A DNA stretch of 64,000 nucleotides from Amaranthus tricolor (taxonomy: Eukaryota > Streptophyta > Magnoliopsida > Caryophyllales > Amaranthaceae), in the NCBI RefSeq assembly GCF_026212465.1, contig NC_080056.1, positions 4,633,810 to 4,697,809 on the forward strand. The letters are read 5' to 3'. Every line of letters starts with the position of its first letter. Positions within the stretch are counted from its first letter, which is position 1. The position numbers were made by a program, and so were the translations under genes. Below are positions 51,179-62,923 of this stretch, piece after piece. The notes beneath the pieces are model-generated. The model searched no databases. It had not been told where the DNA came from and worked only from the letters and a program-made list of their open reading frames with translations.

Positions 51179-53083
51179 TCATTGTGCACACATTGCGTTC
51201 AACAGGACTTGACCGAGCATTAAATCGACAAAATACTGATGCCCGATTTGTCCATCTCTCCATCTCATTTTGGCCGGAAATCTTCCATAATGTACACCAT
51301 CATTGCACCTGTTATCAAAATGCCATGACCATGTCATGTCGAAATCATCTATAATCCCAGTAACCAATCCGACTGCCTTTAGTTTCTCTAGAAGGATGCC
51401 GTTAAAAGCCTCCATTTTACTAGGATTGAATTGAAGCGTTCGAGCATATCCTCCTGTCGTGATTGTTGACCTGAAAATGAAATTTGGTGCGTTTAAACCC
51501 TTGTTCCTTACACCGTCTATCATATCTTTCCAGAATGAGGCGGCAAATTCTGCTCCGCCAATGAATCTCCTAACGTTTTTCCAATAAATCCCATCATGTA
51601 AACCGGAATTGAATATAACAGTATCAGGAACAGTCGAGCCATTGAAGAAGCTCTTGACCAAATCCCGGTATCCTTCATTGGATAGTGAATTTAAGCCTTG
51701 ATAGTTCATGGTCATATTCCAATGACCATTAAAGATGTTTGTAATTCTAATAGACTGTGATTCATCTTTCGGGTTCGTAAACTTCTTATCAAAACGTCTA
51801 GAGACCGCGTCTAGTTCTTGGTATGGCACTCGAAGAAAGAAGAACAAAATGTTGCGAATTGTATCAACATGATTTGAATCGCCCCAAAAGAAAAGCCATT
51901 GGTTATTTAAGCAATTCCAAGCATCATCCGAAGAAAACAGCTTGAAAGAACAATGGGCGGAGTAAACCCACCCATTGCTTTCGAGCATTCCCAATGAGCC
52001 GTTACACCATGGGTTAGCGCAAGGATAGTCGGGCTCTAAACATCTATATCGCCCATCATTGCTAATCTCACAAGCATCATTTTTAGCATGCCTTGTCCAC
52101 CTCCCCGCCCAAACATCTCTACCAAAATCAGACTTTCTACACACATGCAATTCAGGCAATGCAGCTTTAGATTCAGAAAATCTAACCGAAAAGTTTCGAA
52201 GCTGCTTATCATAACCAAATCGAGCAGTCGAATACTTCAATCCTTCAAAATGCCGAAAAAGTAGGATGATTGTGAGGTTATAAGTGCCAGCAAAATCAGG
52301 ATGAACTTGGAGAGTAAATGAATAAGTTCCATTACCCAAATCCTTAATCGGTGGTCGGGATTTCCATAACTCACCAGACAAATCAATCTCAAAATAATCA
52401 CCCCCAATACAATTAAGATTTCCGAACTCATCTAATGCTTGAAAAATCACCTCATGAGATTTCCCAGTTGATAATTCAATTGGTTTCCAATCATCAAAGT
52501 TAACAAATTTAATATCAACTGTTTTAGAATCTTTACAAGGATCAGCCCCTGGTGCCAACCATCTAGATAAAAGATTTGAACTAAAATTCTGCTCAATTTC
52601 AACTGAAACCCAATCAAACACATGATTAGGGTTTCCTGATTCATTTTTTGGATCAAATTTACCCAAAACATGACCTGAAATCCCCTTAGATTGCTCAAGA
52701 TCACTTATTCTATCAACTAACCCAGATTGAATGTTGGCATTAATCTGATTCTGATTAACCAAAATCTCATCTGGGTTTTCAGTTCTAGGCAAAATAACAT
52801 TGCTATCTTTGACAAAATTCACATGGGTAGCATTAAATTCACTACATAATGTCGAATTTTGAGAACATGAAAGAGAAAAATTAGTAGATTTTTCAAGTAT
52901 TTGAGTAAAAGATTCTTCTGGGTACCTCCAAAAATCTAGTACAAGAGTAACTGCAGATTGATCAATGCTCCAAACCAACAATAAAGCTAATAATGTCAAA
53001 GATACCAAAAACCCAACTCGGCGAGTCAGTCTAAGAATCGACCACTGAGTTACTGAGTTAACTAACTTTTCCGACATCATCAT
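51179..53083 (-). CDS. NXPE/PC-esterase-like type II membrane protein
   Basis: One coding exon of 634 residues. The chosen start is the first of three ATGs (MMMSEKLVNS), because just upstream the minus strand reads TTTTATTTTCAG/G, a 3' splice site that implies a 5'UTR intron. A longer frame (to 53194) would read through that site. Residues 23-41 are a hydrophobic anchor after a basic stretch, so a type II Golgi or surface protein is likely. Residues about 200-303 resemble the Ig-like/filamin region of NXPE proteins. The C-terminal part is a PC-esterase (SGNH-like) domain with WGDSNH (Ser403), SGLHDG (about 493-498) and DGVHYG (Asp595, His598). Several Asn-X-Ser/Thr sites suit a lumenal location. 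PC-esterases are proposed to modify cell-surface glycans. The substrate is unknown. Confidence 0.78.
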   Translation of the reverse strand: MMMSEKLVNSVTQWSILRLTRRVGFLVSLTLLALLLVWSIDQSAVTLVLDFWRYPEESFTQILEKSTNFSLSCSQNSTLCSEFNATHVNFVKDSNVILPRTENPDEILVNQNQINANIQSGLVDRISDLEQSKGISGHVLGKFDPKNESGNPNHVFDWVSVEIEQNFSSNLLSRWLAPGADPCKDSKTVDIKFVNFDDWKPIELSTGKSHEVIFQALDEFGNLNCIGGDYFEIDLSGELWKSRPPIKDLGNGTYSFTLQVHPDFAGTYNLTIILLFRHFEGLKYSTARFGYDKQLRNFSVRFSESKAALPELHVCRKSDFGRDVWAGRWTRHAKNDACEISNDGRYRCLEPDYPCANPWCNGSLGMLESNGWVYSAHCSFKLFSSDDAWNCLNNQWLFFWGDSNHVDTIRNILFFFLRVPYQELDAVSRRFDKKFTNPKDESQSIRITNIFNGHWNMTMNYQGLNSLSNEGYRDLVKSFFNGSTVPDTVIFNSGLHDGIYWKNVRRFIGGAEFAASFWKDMIDGVRNKGLNAPNFIFRSTITTGGYARTLQFNPSKMEAFNGILLEKLKAVGLVTGIIDDFDMTWSWHFDNRCNDGVHYGRFPAKMRWRDGQIGHQYFVDLMLGQVLLNAMCAQ

Positions 53084-53094
53084 CTCGATACCTG

Positions 53095-56088
53095 AAAATA
53101 AAAGACATAGCAACAAACAGACAGCAGAAAAACAAGGTAATGTGAGAATCAACGCATTGTTACCCAGAAATATGTGAAATAAACAAATACCCATAAATAT
53201 TTTATACTATTTTGTGCATATAACATGGAGTTTTCTTGGGTTTTTAAATCATGCACTAAATTAAATTTTAAAATTAAAAAAAAAACTTTACTTACTAGCA
53301 TACTACAACAATGGAGATTTGCAGTAATATGTATGTGGGTATTTAATTTTTTTGCATATTAAGAATTCTGCTCCAAAAAAGATGCAACTTTTTTAGTATT
53401 GATTGATGGGTTAGATAGAGAAGTTATTTTTGAAGAGCTAATAGCAATAAATGGTGGAATGGGATGTTTGGGAAGAAGAGAAAGTTGATGGAGAAAGGAA
53501 TTATGAATAAATATTGTCACTGATATAATCAATAATGTGAGGAGGAATGAATGAGCAGGACTGTAGAACTGTAGTAAATAGTAATGATAAGGGAAGGAAC
53601 AAGGAAGTCCAATAAATTTCACACTACAATCAATGAAAAATGGTTGTAAATAGATGAAACCCTTCTCTACGTTAGTTTAAGTATGGTATTAATTCGTGTT
53701 ATTGGGTTAATTTTGAATCACGTGTTTCAGATCGGTTTAATATCGATTCTTCTATCAATAGTGATTTTTACATGATTTTTTGAAGTCGGGTTAAGTCAAA
53801 GTCAGTTATAAAATCTGAAAAATATCAAATTTTCGGATTTGTTTTGAACACCTTTTGACTAATATTTTATTGGGTAAGCCCGTAAGCCAGGGGAACGCAA
53901 GGGCTAAAGAAATGTATAGTGAGAATTGAATTTGGTTTTTTTATGAAAAAGTCGAGAAAATGTACATTTTCTTATAATAATTATTGTTGGGTTTTGTTTG
54001 TTTTGTTAATTCTTGCCTAAAAAATTGGCTTTTTGGTTACAAAACATTGGTTTGTTTCTTAAGTGAGGGTGTTTTGGACATTTTGTAAATGGGAATATAA
54101 AATTAAGGGGTTATAGTGTGGAATATATATGGGAATGATTGATTGAAATTTTTTTTAAATTAATCACATATTCACATGCCTTTGTTCTAAAGAAAATGGA
54201 AATAGATTTGGAATAAACAAGAAAATTGACAAAAATATTCTCAGATGAACCTTCTTTTAAATAGATTACTAAAAATGAAATTGAATTCATTATCAAATTG
54301 ACATGCATCGAAATTATAAATTGTAAAAATACAACATATCCTTTAGCCAAATTAATTTGGACATGAACAAATTGTAATTATTTCATTTGTCCTTAAAATA
54401 CTTGTGTTAACTAACTCATACTCCTATTTGCTTTAATTGAATATTAATTGAGCCGCTTTGAACCATTTATCAAGTATTGATCATTTTGTATTAGCGAAAA
54501 TGATTTTTTACTTTTTAGCAATATAATTATGTATTGGCAAATTGCTCATCGTATATTGATTTTTTTTCTTAAACAATTGTGTTCTAATTCAAAATTAAAC
54601 TAAATGTAACTTAACCATTCTTTACATAACCTTTCAAAAAAAAAATCACCATTCTTTGCATAATGCGAATTTAAACCAACAAACTATTTCTATCGATCAA
54701 ACTCTATCTTTGTAAAATTAACTGCCAAATCTGAATTCAATCAGAGTTTAAGCAATAAGTGTGAACCCAAAATCAAATCATACCTGAATTAATCTTCAAC
54801 CGAGTCAAATTTGAATTCGTATGATATGTTGCATAACTTGGAAAATTGCAATATTTAATTGTACCTTACTTTGCCTCTGAACAGACTCTTAGTTAGACCT
54901 AAATTCTCACCTACTCAAAACTTAACTAAATCAAAATCGCAACTGATCCTAGACCGAATAAAATAATTGAATGCACAATTCTATCTCTTACCCACAATTA
55001 GTGATGGCTATAGGGCAAATTACTCGGAACCATAGCGGTCCCGAACCGCCGAAAAACCTTTTTGAACCGGAATCAAATTGGTTCGAACTGCAAACCGTTA
55101 AGGTCAAAAAAATATATAGTTTAAAATAACATTTTGAAAATATTATATTGGGTTGAAAATTGTAAATGTATAGTAAAATAGGATTAGGGTAAAAGATATA
55201 CATAGGATAATAAATTCTAAAAAAATATAAATAAGATAAGAAATTCCATAAAAAAGACATAAGATAACATACTAGCTAAAAGATATACATGAAATCTCTT
55301 ATCATTTCAAAAAGATCAAATATTAATTCACAAGATTTTATCAAATCTATTTATAAATCCTATAAAAATATCTACACAAATTTAACATAGTTTGTTACTA
55401 ATACTAGCCATACAAATTTAATGTTTGATTTGTGTTTAATAGGTAGGCAAAATCACATAAAAAAATAAATAAATAAAGCAGGATGGATTTACCAATTATA
55501 ATTACGAGTGTTCTCATCACCAATACTGCAAAGAAAAAAAAAATAATTACATCATTAAAAAAAAGTACTAATTTTAACATTCTAAAAATTTAAAATAGTG
55601 ATGTGGGAACATTAAACCCTAAATGGATAAACATCAAGCATGGGGCAAACATCAACAAAATACCAAAGCTCAATTACACACAAAGTTAGTTCTAAAACAA
55701 TAATCTACGAATCAACAATATACACAAGTTCAATTAAACTATTTGCTATTCAAATTCAGAAAATGTCGCAACTAAACCCTAAACCACATTATAAACAAGC
55801 TAAAAAAAATGTGGACGAATAAAAATTTAAAGAATAACAACATATTGTGTATTATCATAATCACCTAAAATTCAAAATCTAATTCTACACTCCCAACCTT
55901 AAAATTCATTCCTAATCCTACAGACCACTGATGTCTATGTCCTCTAAAATTATCTTTTGGTGTTTTTGCCCTCTTGCTTCTCTCGTTTCTTCTATTATTA
56001 ATTTTTTTGTTTTCTTTTACAGTTGGTTCTACTTATTTATTTTATTTATAGACATTTAATTTATCTTTCTCGTATAATTACAACTCTT
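53095..56088. other. 5' flank of the NXPE-like gene and repeat-rich spacer
   Basis: The first few hundred bases probably include the 5' leader, leader intron and promoter of the NXPE-like gene. 53690-53870 and 55005-55110 contain GGGTTAAGTC and GAACCGG/CCGAACC motifs that look like decayed hAT-type ends. No gene is seen. Confidence 0.45.
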
Positions 56089-56094
56089 TATCTT

Positions 56095-56210
56095 TCTCGA
56101 GCCGAGGGACTCATTTGACCGCACTCTTCTTTATGGATATGAGTTGCCGCCGTCTTTCCCTCCCCATACCCTATTTATAGTCTTTTTATGAATAAGATAC
56201 ACTAAATAGG
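56095..56210 (+). mobile_element. Retroposon 3' end, copy 2 of the (GAT)n-tail family
   Basis: CTCGAGCCGAGGGACTCATT, then TATGAGTTGCCGCCGTC, CTTTCCCTCCCCATACCC and AGATACACTAAATAGG follow the same order as the minus-strand copies at 5720-5842 and 59786-59932. The GAT tail itself is lost. Confidence 0.5.
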
Positions 56211-56490
56211 ATCACGATCAAGCAAGTTTTCACCAAAACGAAAAAGTGAAATAAAAGCGGTAAATGTAGTGCAACAAAATTCCAGTCTGTCAATTAATGA
56301 ACATTAGATGGATTAGAGGCTTACAGCTAGAGGTGTTCTATAACGATAGGTTTTGGTCAGACTAGAATCAAATTTTGTATTTATATTGGCGTTTACATCA
56401 TTTTAAATTAATTTAAAAGTTCGAGTTGAACTCAAAATCAAACTTTAATTATACCAAGTCGGATAAATATCGAATTAGTTTTAAACAATG

Positions 56491-56980
56491 GAAATTTTAC
56501 ATGCTAGTATCAAACTTTCTTGAAACGTTAGTGGTGGTATTTTTATAAAATTTTTCCATATGATAGTATCTAGTTTATGCCTTATTTAACTGCCTATCAT
56601 TTTCAATTAAATTCTTGTCAATTTCCGTTTAATACACCATTTTGACGTTTCCACCCTTATTAAGTGTTGATTGTTGTCATTATAGTTGGCCTCTAAACTA
56701 TTTTTATGCTCTCAAATGTTTAATTCACTATTTTGACGTTTAATTCGCCATTTAATTTATCAATGCTATCAAATGTTTAGGGCAATTTATAAAGACAACA
56801 ATCAACACTTAATAAGGGTAGAAACAAAAATAATGAATTAAATGGAAATCGACAACAATTTAACTGAAAATAATACGGCAGTTAAATAAAGTATAAATTA
56901 AATACTATCATATGAAAAAATTTTATAAAAATACTACCATTAACGTTTCAAGAAAGTTTGATACTAGGATGTAAAATTTG
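56491..56980. mobile_element. Foldback element with about 200-bp arms (490 bp)
   Basis: The left arm (56491-56690) and right arm (56781-56980) are inverted copies. Both begin with an AAATTTTACAT block, then CTAGTATCAAACTTTCTTGA, GTTTAT-type and TTTAACTGCC blocks, and CCCTTATTAAGTGTTGATTG close to the loop. The arms differ by scattered substitutions (for example GTGGTGGTATT versus ATGGTAGTATT). The flanks ATTTAAACAAT-like and ATTAAAACAAT-like are similar but no exact target duplication can be fixed. The structure fits a Mutator-like TIR-MITE or foldback element. Confidence 0.75.
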
Positions 56981-56984
56981 TTAT

Positions 56985-58070
56985 TAAAACAATTGTAATT
57001 ACAGGCTAGGTGTAAGGTGTGGTATGTCATATGTGGACCATCTAATATTAATTGAATGATACAATTAGCAAATAACATGTGCACATGGCACAAGACACAA
57101 GTGACCATCAAATACCAATCACCATTTTGCTTTTATTTATTCTTTTTTAATTCAATTCTCTTTTCATGTTGTTTTCCCACCGTCACCACCGACTCTAAGG
57201 CCTTCATTTAAAAAATAACAATAATACCAAATTATTACTATTTTTTTTAGTAATCAGCTTGGAAATAAATTCAACATAACGATTTTTTTAAAAAAAAATT
57301 TGTTTAACATACTACACATGTTAAAAGTGACATGTGTTGCTAAACATGTTTAAGTTGTCTCAATTGTGCTAAAAAAATTGACATATTGAAACTTATTTTC
57401 ATTGGCTAATCAAAATTTGCACATTTTAAGAATTTAAAAAATTTACTCATCGAATAAACTACCCACTAAAAATACTATTGAAAATATAAAGATTACGCAT
57501 ATTTATTGTTTAACAATTACATATCAAAAACATATTTATATTTAATTATTTATAAAACTAATCATCAATTATCACTTTACGCGAGTAAACTATCCAGTGA
57601 ATAGATGTAGTTAAGCTCTTGTTTAATTGTTTTGGTTTTTTTTGAAACAAAAATCAATTTAAGTTCATAAGTGTCACTAAAATGTGATGGATTGATAAAT
57701 AAGTCCATGATAACTTCATTAGAATTAATAACTAGCAATGAAGTATAACATTTTGATTTAATTTCATTTTATACTTAATTGTTAAAATTATGATCATTGT
57801 AGATAAAATCGAACATGTCTACACACTCCCTTTCTTATTGTTGTTTAATACAATTTTCAATCTCATTTTATTTTTAAATAGAATTGAAGGTGATACAATT
57901 GCTTGTAAACTCAAAATTGTTATCTTCCTTGATATTACATAAATATTAAACAATGGTTAGTCATAGTTCAAAATAAATCCCTTCATCACATAATGTTAGA
58001 ATTTTGGTCCTAATAAGGTTGTAACAAATCCTTATCACCAAAATTAAAATAATAAATATTTTGAAAAAAT
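56985..58070. other. AT-rich spacer, no gene seen
   Basis: Nothing recognisable on either strand. Confidence 0.5.
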
Positions 58071-58074
58071 TGAT

Positions 58075-58331
58075 ATTAATAATCTAAAATTTGACCCATT
58101 CGTTGTGAATAATTTCACTTTTGAATTATTTTTTAATAATTTAATCTTTGTCCTTAGTTTGCAATAAGCATATCCTTCTATTTTCTAATAATTTAACTTT
58201 TTTTCTTAATTTGCTATCAACATGTCCTATTAGTATGCTAACAACAAACTAAGGACAAAGGTTGATTTATAAAAAGATAATTCAAAGTTTAAATAATTCA
58301 CAATAGATGAGTGAAAAATCAGATTATTAAT
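58075..58331. mobile_element. Foldback MITE (257 bp)
   Basis: The ends ATTAATAATCT and AGATTATTAAT are perfect complements. The arms continue with GACCCATTCGTTGTGAAT against GACTCATCTATTGTGAAT-type sequence and meet again at CTTTGTCCTTAGTTTG / CAAACTAAGGACAAAG. No coding capacity. The superfamily cannot be fixed because a target duplication is not evident. Confidence 0.65.
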
Positions 58332-58334
58332 CTT

Positions 58335-59386
58335 AATTCTTCCTAAATTTAAAAATAGAATTGCATTGGATAATTTTATTTATTTTATTTATTTTCAAAG
58401 AAAAATACAGTAAAAAAAACAATAAATATCACAAATAGTTATTCACTAATGTTAATTACGTTCAAAAGCAAGGTGAGAAAACATTTTTTTATTTTTTATT
58501 TATTTATTTTTTGAATAATACCAGATTCATTAATAAAGAGTCATACAACATATACATTAGAGATAAAAATTAGCAAGTACATAACAACTTTAACCAAATA
58601 TAATTCAAAAGTAACAAAATTACGATCATTGTATATGAGATCTAACAATTCTAAATATCCTCTTCCACATCGCTGTTTGATACAGCCTTCTACGAGGGGG
58701 TGTTTTGATCTGTTGTAGTCTTGACATATAATTGAATTTGATGTAGTTGATGGTAATTGCAATTTTGGTGTCTGCTGCATTATCGCATTAATCTCTACCT
58801 ACAAATCAACTAGATAACAAAATTTATAACCCCAAACTCTCACGAGAAGAGAGATCAAAACCCAATATATGGGTAGAAACTATAGAATCAACCCAATGAA
58901 TAGATAGAACAGTTTTCCTATAGAAAGAGGATAAATATTTATTCTAATTATATTGAAAAAGCTTAAAACGGAAAAATTGGAGATTTACCATGAACCAAGA
59001 GGTTATTGATAATTCCAATAGAAGTTAGGATTTTTTAAGAGACAGGAGAGAGAAAAAGAAAGATGCGGCTTATTTTTTATTAATATTATAATACAAAATA
59101 CAAAATAGTAGATTAAGAAACATTCAAATGAAGACAAGCAGAAACATGACTAATTAGGATTTTTTTCAAAACCATTTTTTTTAATAATTAGTTAGTGATT
59201 AGATTAGCCATTTCTTAAGAATTCCAAAATATACAGTTCATACTGTTTGGGGTCGATTCTTTTGTTTGATATCAATCCCCAATGACCAATGTTAGAAGAT
59301 TACATTGCCGTAGGAAGAATTTGATAGATTTTTTTTTGTTTTTTGTTTTTTTGAAACTGCTAAGCTAACTCAAATTTGATCAATAA
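58335..59386. other. Spacer downstream of the pectate lyase gene
   Basis: A 79-codon minus-strand frame at 58541-58780 (MQQTPKLQLPSTTSNSII...) has a more balanced composition in its first half, but I cannot match it to a family. It may be part of a degraded repeat. The proximal part near 59200-59386 is presumably the pectate lyase 3'UTR. Confidence 0.4.
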
Positions 59387-62300
59387 CTATAGAAATAGCA
59401 GTGTTAATGACAGAAAATTGTCGTAGGTGGTAGTAGCGCACAACAATAAAACGACAAAAAAAGCCAAGACGATGGACGTTCTGGATGAGGAGGGTGCACT
59501 GCCATTGCCAAACATCATGCCGAAGAAACTTGAATCCGCATCGCCACCAGTTTTAGGATTGGTGCTACTCATGCTTGTTCCACCTCCTTTTGGCATGCTT
59601 GCGGAATCCCTGTATTCATAGAAACGAAAAACATTTTAGTTTATCATATGGACTATATCTCTTTGCTTTAAGCCTTCAACTACAAGCAACATTTGAAGAA
59701 AAAGTCGGGGGATAAAGTTTGGCTACAATGGTTAGAATTTAGAAGTCCATCCTAAGTTAGCCAAGTCGTGCTACCTTATCCCTTATCCCTCATCATCATC
59801 ATCATCATCATCATCTCCGGTATATCCGGCTCATAGAAGCTATGATCAGAGTTTAGGGAGGACTGTGTGGAAAGGTTGGATGACGACAAACCATACCCTT
59901 ATCAAAAGAGATAAGGAGGTTGCTACCTTAACCTTAACTTGCATAAATCTCCTCGGTCATGGATTAGTTGTACTATCATGAACTCATAACAAATAGAGTT
60001 TTCAGGCATTAAGTTAATTACCCACTACATCCGTGTCGTCCTAACAACATGGTTTTTTAGAAAATAGTGGGGATCATGAACGGTGACTTGGTAAGCAAAC
60101 AATGGATAAAAATGGTGATAAAAGTAGGGGTAAACTTCCCATCTCCAACCACAGAAGTTTGAGGGTTCAAAATCTCCTACTCAAGCAGATAAATTGGAGA
60201 GGTTTCCCCTCCATGTTAGGTCCACATACCAACAATAAATACAAAAAGAGAGGATACAAGCACATGCAATGAACCAGTTACAACAAAGCGTTATAAACCA
60301 GAACACATTTTTGCTCTTATCTCTCATTTTTGTCTTCCTTGCCGCTTTCTAATTGTGCTTATTCTCTCTGTTTCTAACACTAATAGCAAGGAAGTTAAGC
60401 AAAATGGGTTGAAACCCTCTATTTCTAACACTATCCATCCAATCAAACTCATTTTGAGTTGTTTACTTGTTTTGAACAAAAGAACGGACAAATTCTCTTG
60501 AGCCTCTTAAATTTGACCTATGCAATAAACTCACTATTCCAAGAGGTTATGACCATATATTTTGATGAAGGTGATAGCCTAAAAAGTAAGGGTTGAGCTG
60601 AGAGGCCTTGTATTAACAAGCAGCAAAAGTATGTATGAGATTTTATAATTTAAAAATCATTCGGAGATGCAAATCAAGGGACTAGAGTTGTGTGCATGTG
60701 TAGCATAATGACTTAATGAAACTGCAACCAAATTTCTTGAACCGACAATGTCTATGATATGTGTGATTCAGTTTAATTATACTTGAGGAAAAGCCCTTCG
60801 ACGAGGTCACAAAATGTGTCTCATTTATTGTCTAGTCAAAATGAAAGAGGGCCATGGAGTTGCAGATATTGAAGGCAAATATAGGTGAAAATAGTTAACG
60901 TTGGTATGGTCATGCGCAAAAAGACTGAAAATGCAACAGTTTGAAGAGTAGGTAGGAACTGAAGTTTAAGGAGCTTAGAAGAGAAAGAGGCAGGACGGAG
61001 AACAAGAGTGGGGAATGACATGAAGAATGGGGATCTGCAAGAGCATATGACAATAGATAAGCATGAATGGAGAAGGTAAACAAATATATAGATGATCAAT
61101 GAAATTAATTCATTATTTGTAGATTCGTTCTAGATGGGGTGTAGCCGATCAAAATCATTTATGATTAAGGCGCTTTAGTATTGTTGTATTAGATGGGTTG
61201 GAATTATCTTTGTTAGCAGCCAATTTCCCATAATGATTTGTTTTGCTTCATAAAGCACCCAAAAAGATTATTTTAGAGCTTAATAGCATATTAGAAAAGT
61301 TTAAAAAATTGGAATCTTTTTGGAGAAGGGAAAAACACTTTTTCATTGGTGCTAGAGTTGGTAACAAGGACACTTATCGAGTAGACAATTTAAGATTTCT
61401 AGTTCTATTCATAGTCATAATATATTGATTCTAATTGAAGAGAGTATTGTAATAAGTTTTCCATTAATACAACTAATACTCCAATAGTATTTCTAGTACT
61501 TCATAGAATCATTATATATTGAATCTAATTGAAGAGACTATTGTAATAAGTTTTCCATTGATACTACTAATACGCAGAATAGTAAGATGTTACTCGAGGA
61601 CTCTTATCAGCCGTTTCAATTTTATGTAGGAATTTCAAGTTGCATGAAAATAGGGTATTTATCATTGTTAGACCAACTGTCTTGGAAGATGAAACTATCT
61701 TGGAATTGGAAGTTACTACTCTTAAGAGACTAGGGGTGTTGCCCTTTCATTGTTTCCTTCTTACATCAGTTATCATTTATTCTTCAACAATTTTTATATC
61801 CTGAAGTTGATGCAATGCTAATCATTCTAAAAATATATAAATAGATGTTTTGGATTATCAAATTGAAGTATATTTCCATTCAGATCACCATTCCATAAAA
61901 ATATATTCTCCAATAGAATTAACCATATTGAAACTAAATTCACAATTCAAAATAAAGCAAAAATATGTTTTAAGAAATTTTTTTTAAGTGTAGCCCTTTA
62001 TTCCTCTAGGTTACCAACCTTTTGCAAATCGGCGGTTTAAGGTTCAGTGTCAGAAAAAAAAAACAAAAAAAACAAATTTGGTGAAAAATGTATGGATGGA
62101 TTAGAGAGAAGGCACATTTGAAGATGAGTTGAAAAGAGAGAATGTGGTCTAATTTTAGAAATGTAGCAAAATGAGTGGACATCCTAAAATGAAAAATATA
62201 GCATTTCTAGTGGGACAGAGGTAGTAAGTATCAAGTTCGAGCAAAAAGTCAGCAACAAAAGCACAGAGAAGACTAGAGCTAGATATAGGCAAATGTAATG

Positions 62301-62923
62301 TCTTTGGCATAGGTAAAGGCAATAACAAGCACATGGATGGGTCACTTCAAAAAACCACCATAGGAATAAAAGGAAAAAAAAAAAAACTTTACCTCTCAAC
62401 TTTGTGACTAACAATTTGAGGTGTTTTTTCAAAAGTGAAATTGTAAAAAAGAAAAATGAACAAGTAAAAGGTTGATTGTTGACATCTTTTAAAATATGAT
62501 GCTCGGATCCGACCCTTGACCCTCAAACATAACTACATAGGTATAATCCATCCGTTTCACTAAAACGGTGACACTGTGTTTCCTAATGCTTTCTATCCCT
62601 TGAATTTATTGACACATTGCTAATTCGTTTCAATGGGAATCAAAGAATTACTATAACTAATGAATCTAATGCATATCAATAAGATGGAACAAGAGCTTGC
62701 ATGCTTTCAATAATTACCTGGGATCACCAAAAACACCAGCATTCATGGTAAGCTGGTCAATGGAGGCTGCAGATCTGGGTTCTGTACTGGAGGCTTTGGC
62801 ATACCGAGCACTTAAGCCATCCCCAGAAGGCACGAAAAAGGCCCCATTCATCATAATATCTCCTTCAGTCCTCCAGTTCCAATGAGCCCAATCTTTATCA
62901 CCTGTTTCCACCCGTCTTGTCAC
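59387..62923 (-). CDS. Pectate lyase, C-terminal part, GPI-anchored type (5' part outside the window)
   Basis: Two exons on the minus strand, 62923-62718 and 59609-59387, join in frame across a 3.1 kb GT-AG intron and encode the last 142 residues. The first begins VTRRVETGDKDWAHWNWRTE and continues GDIMMNGAFFVPSGDG, the conserved C-terminal end of plant pectate lyases (family 1 polysaccharide lyases), which cleave de-esterified homogalacturonan by beta-elimination in the cell wall. The catalytic and calcium-binding core is not in the window. The last exon has a Ser/Gly-rich linker, FFGMMFGNGSAPSSS, and a hydrophobic tail (TSIVLAFFVVLLLCA) that fits a GPI-anchor signal. This tail is found in only a minority of family members, such as the PMR6-like group. 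The upstream exon boundary is set by the acceptor TCAATCAG. No earlier exon lies before 64000. Confidence 0.88.
59786..59932 (-). mobile_element. Retroposon 3' end with (GAT)n tail, copy 3
   Basis: The plus strand begins with about nine ATC repeats (so the minus strand ends in GAT repeats), then TCCGGTATATCCGGCTCAT, a TTTAGGGAGGA block, GGATGACGACAAACCATACC and AAGGAGGTTGCTACC. The block order equals the copy at 5720-5842. It lies in the last intron of the pectate lyase gene. Confidence 0.55.
60470..61195 (+). mobile_element. RTE-type LINE 3' end, decayed
   Basis: One plus-strand frame from about 60898 reads NVGMVMRKKTENATV, then RVGRN, SLRSLEEKEAGRRTRVGNDM and KNGDLQEHMTIDKHEWRR with a few stops. 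It matches the C-terminal end of plant RTE LINE proteins, including the basic GRRTR/GRPR-type stretch and the D-x-x-EWRR end (from memory). It is followed by GTGTAGCCGATCAAAATCAT and ATGATTAAGGCGCTTTAG then TATTGTTGTATTAG, the usual 3' tail of these elements. The left limit is unclear. It lies antisense in the pectate lyase intron. Confidence 0.72.
61419..61574. repeat. Direct repeat, two copies of about 60 bp, 94 bp apart
   Basis: ATATATTGATTCTAATTGAA near 61420 and ATATATTGAATCTAATTGAA near 61514 are each followed by GAGAGTATTGTAATAAGTTT-like sequence. The copies differ by a few bases. They lie within the pectate lyase intron. Confidence 0.75.

Noticed and set aside
53084..53194. N-terminal extension of the NXPE-like protein (MGICLFHIF...)
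   Set aside because: A clear 3' splice site with pyrimidine tract lies between this Met and the triple-Met start, so the extension is probably intron.
58541..58780. 79-codon minus-strand frame (MQQTPKLQLP...)
   Set aside because: No recognisable family, and the second half is low-complexity; perhaps repeat-derived.
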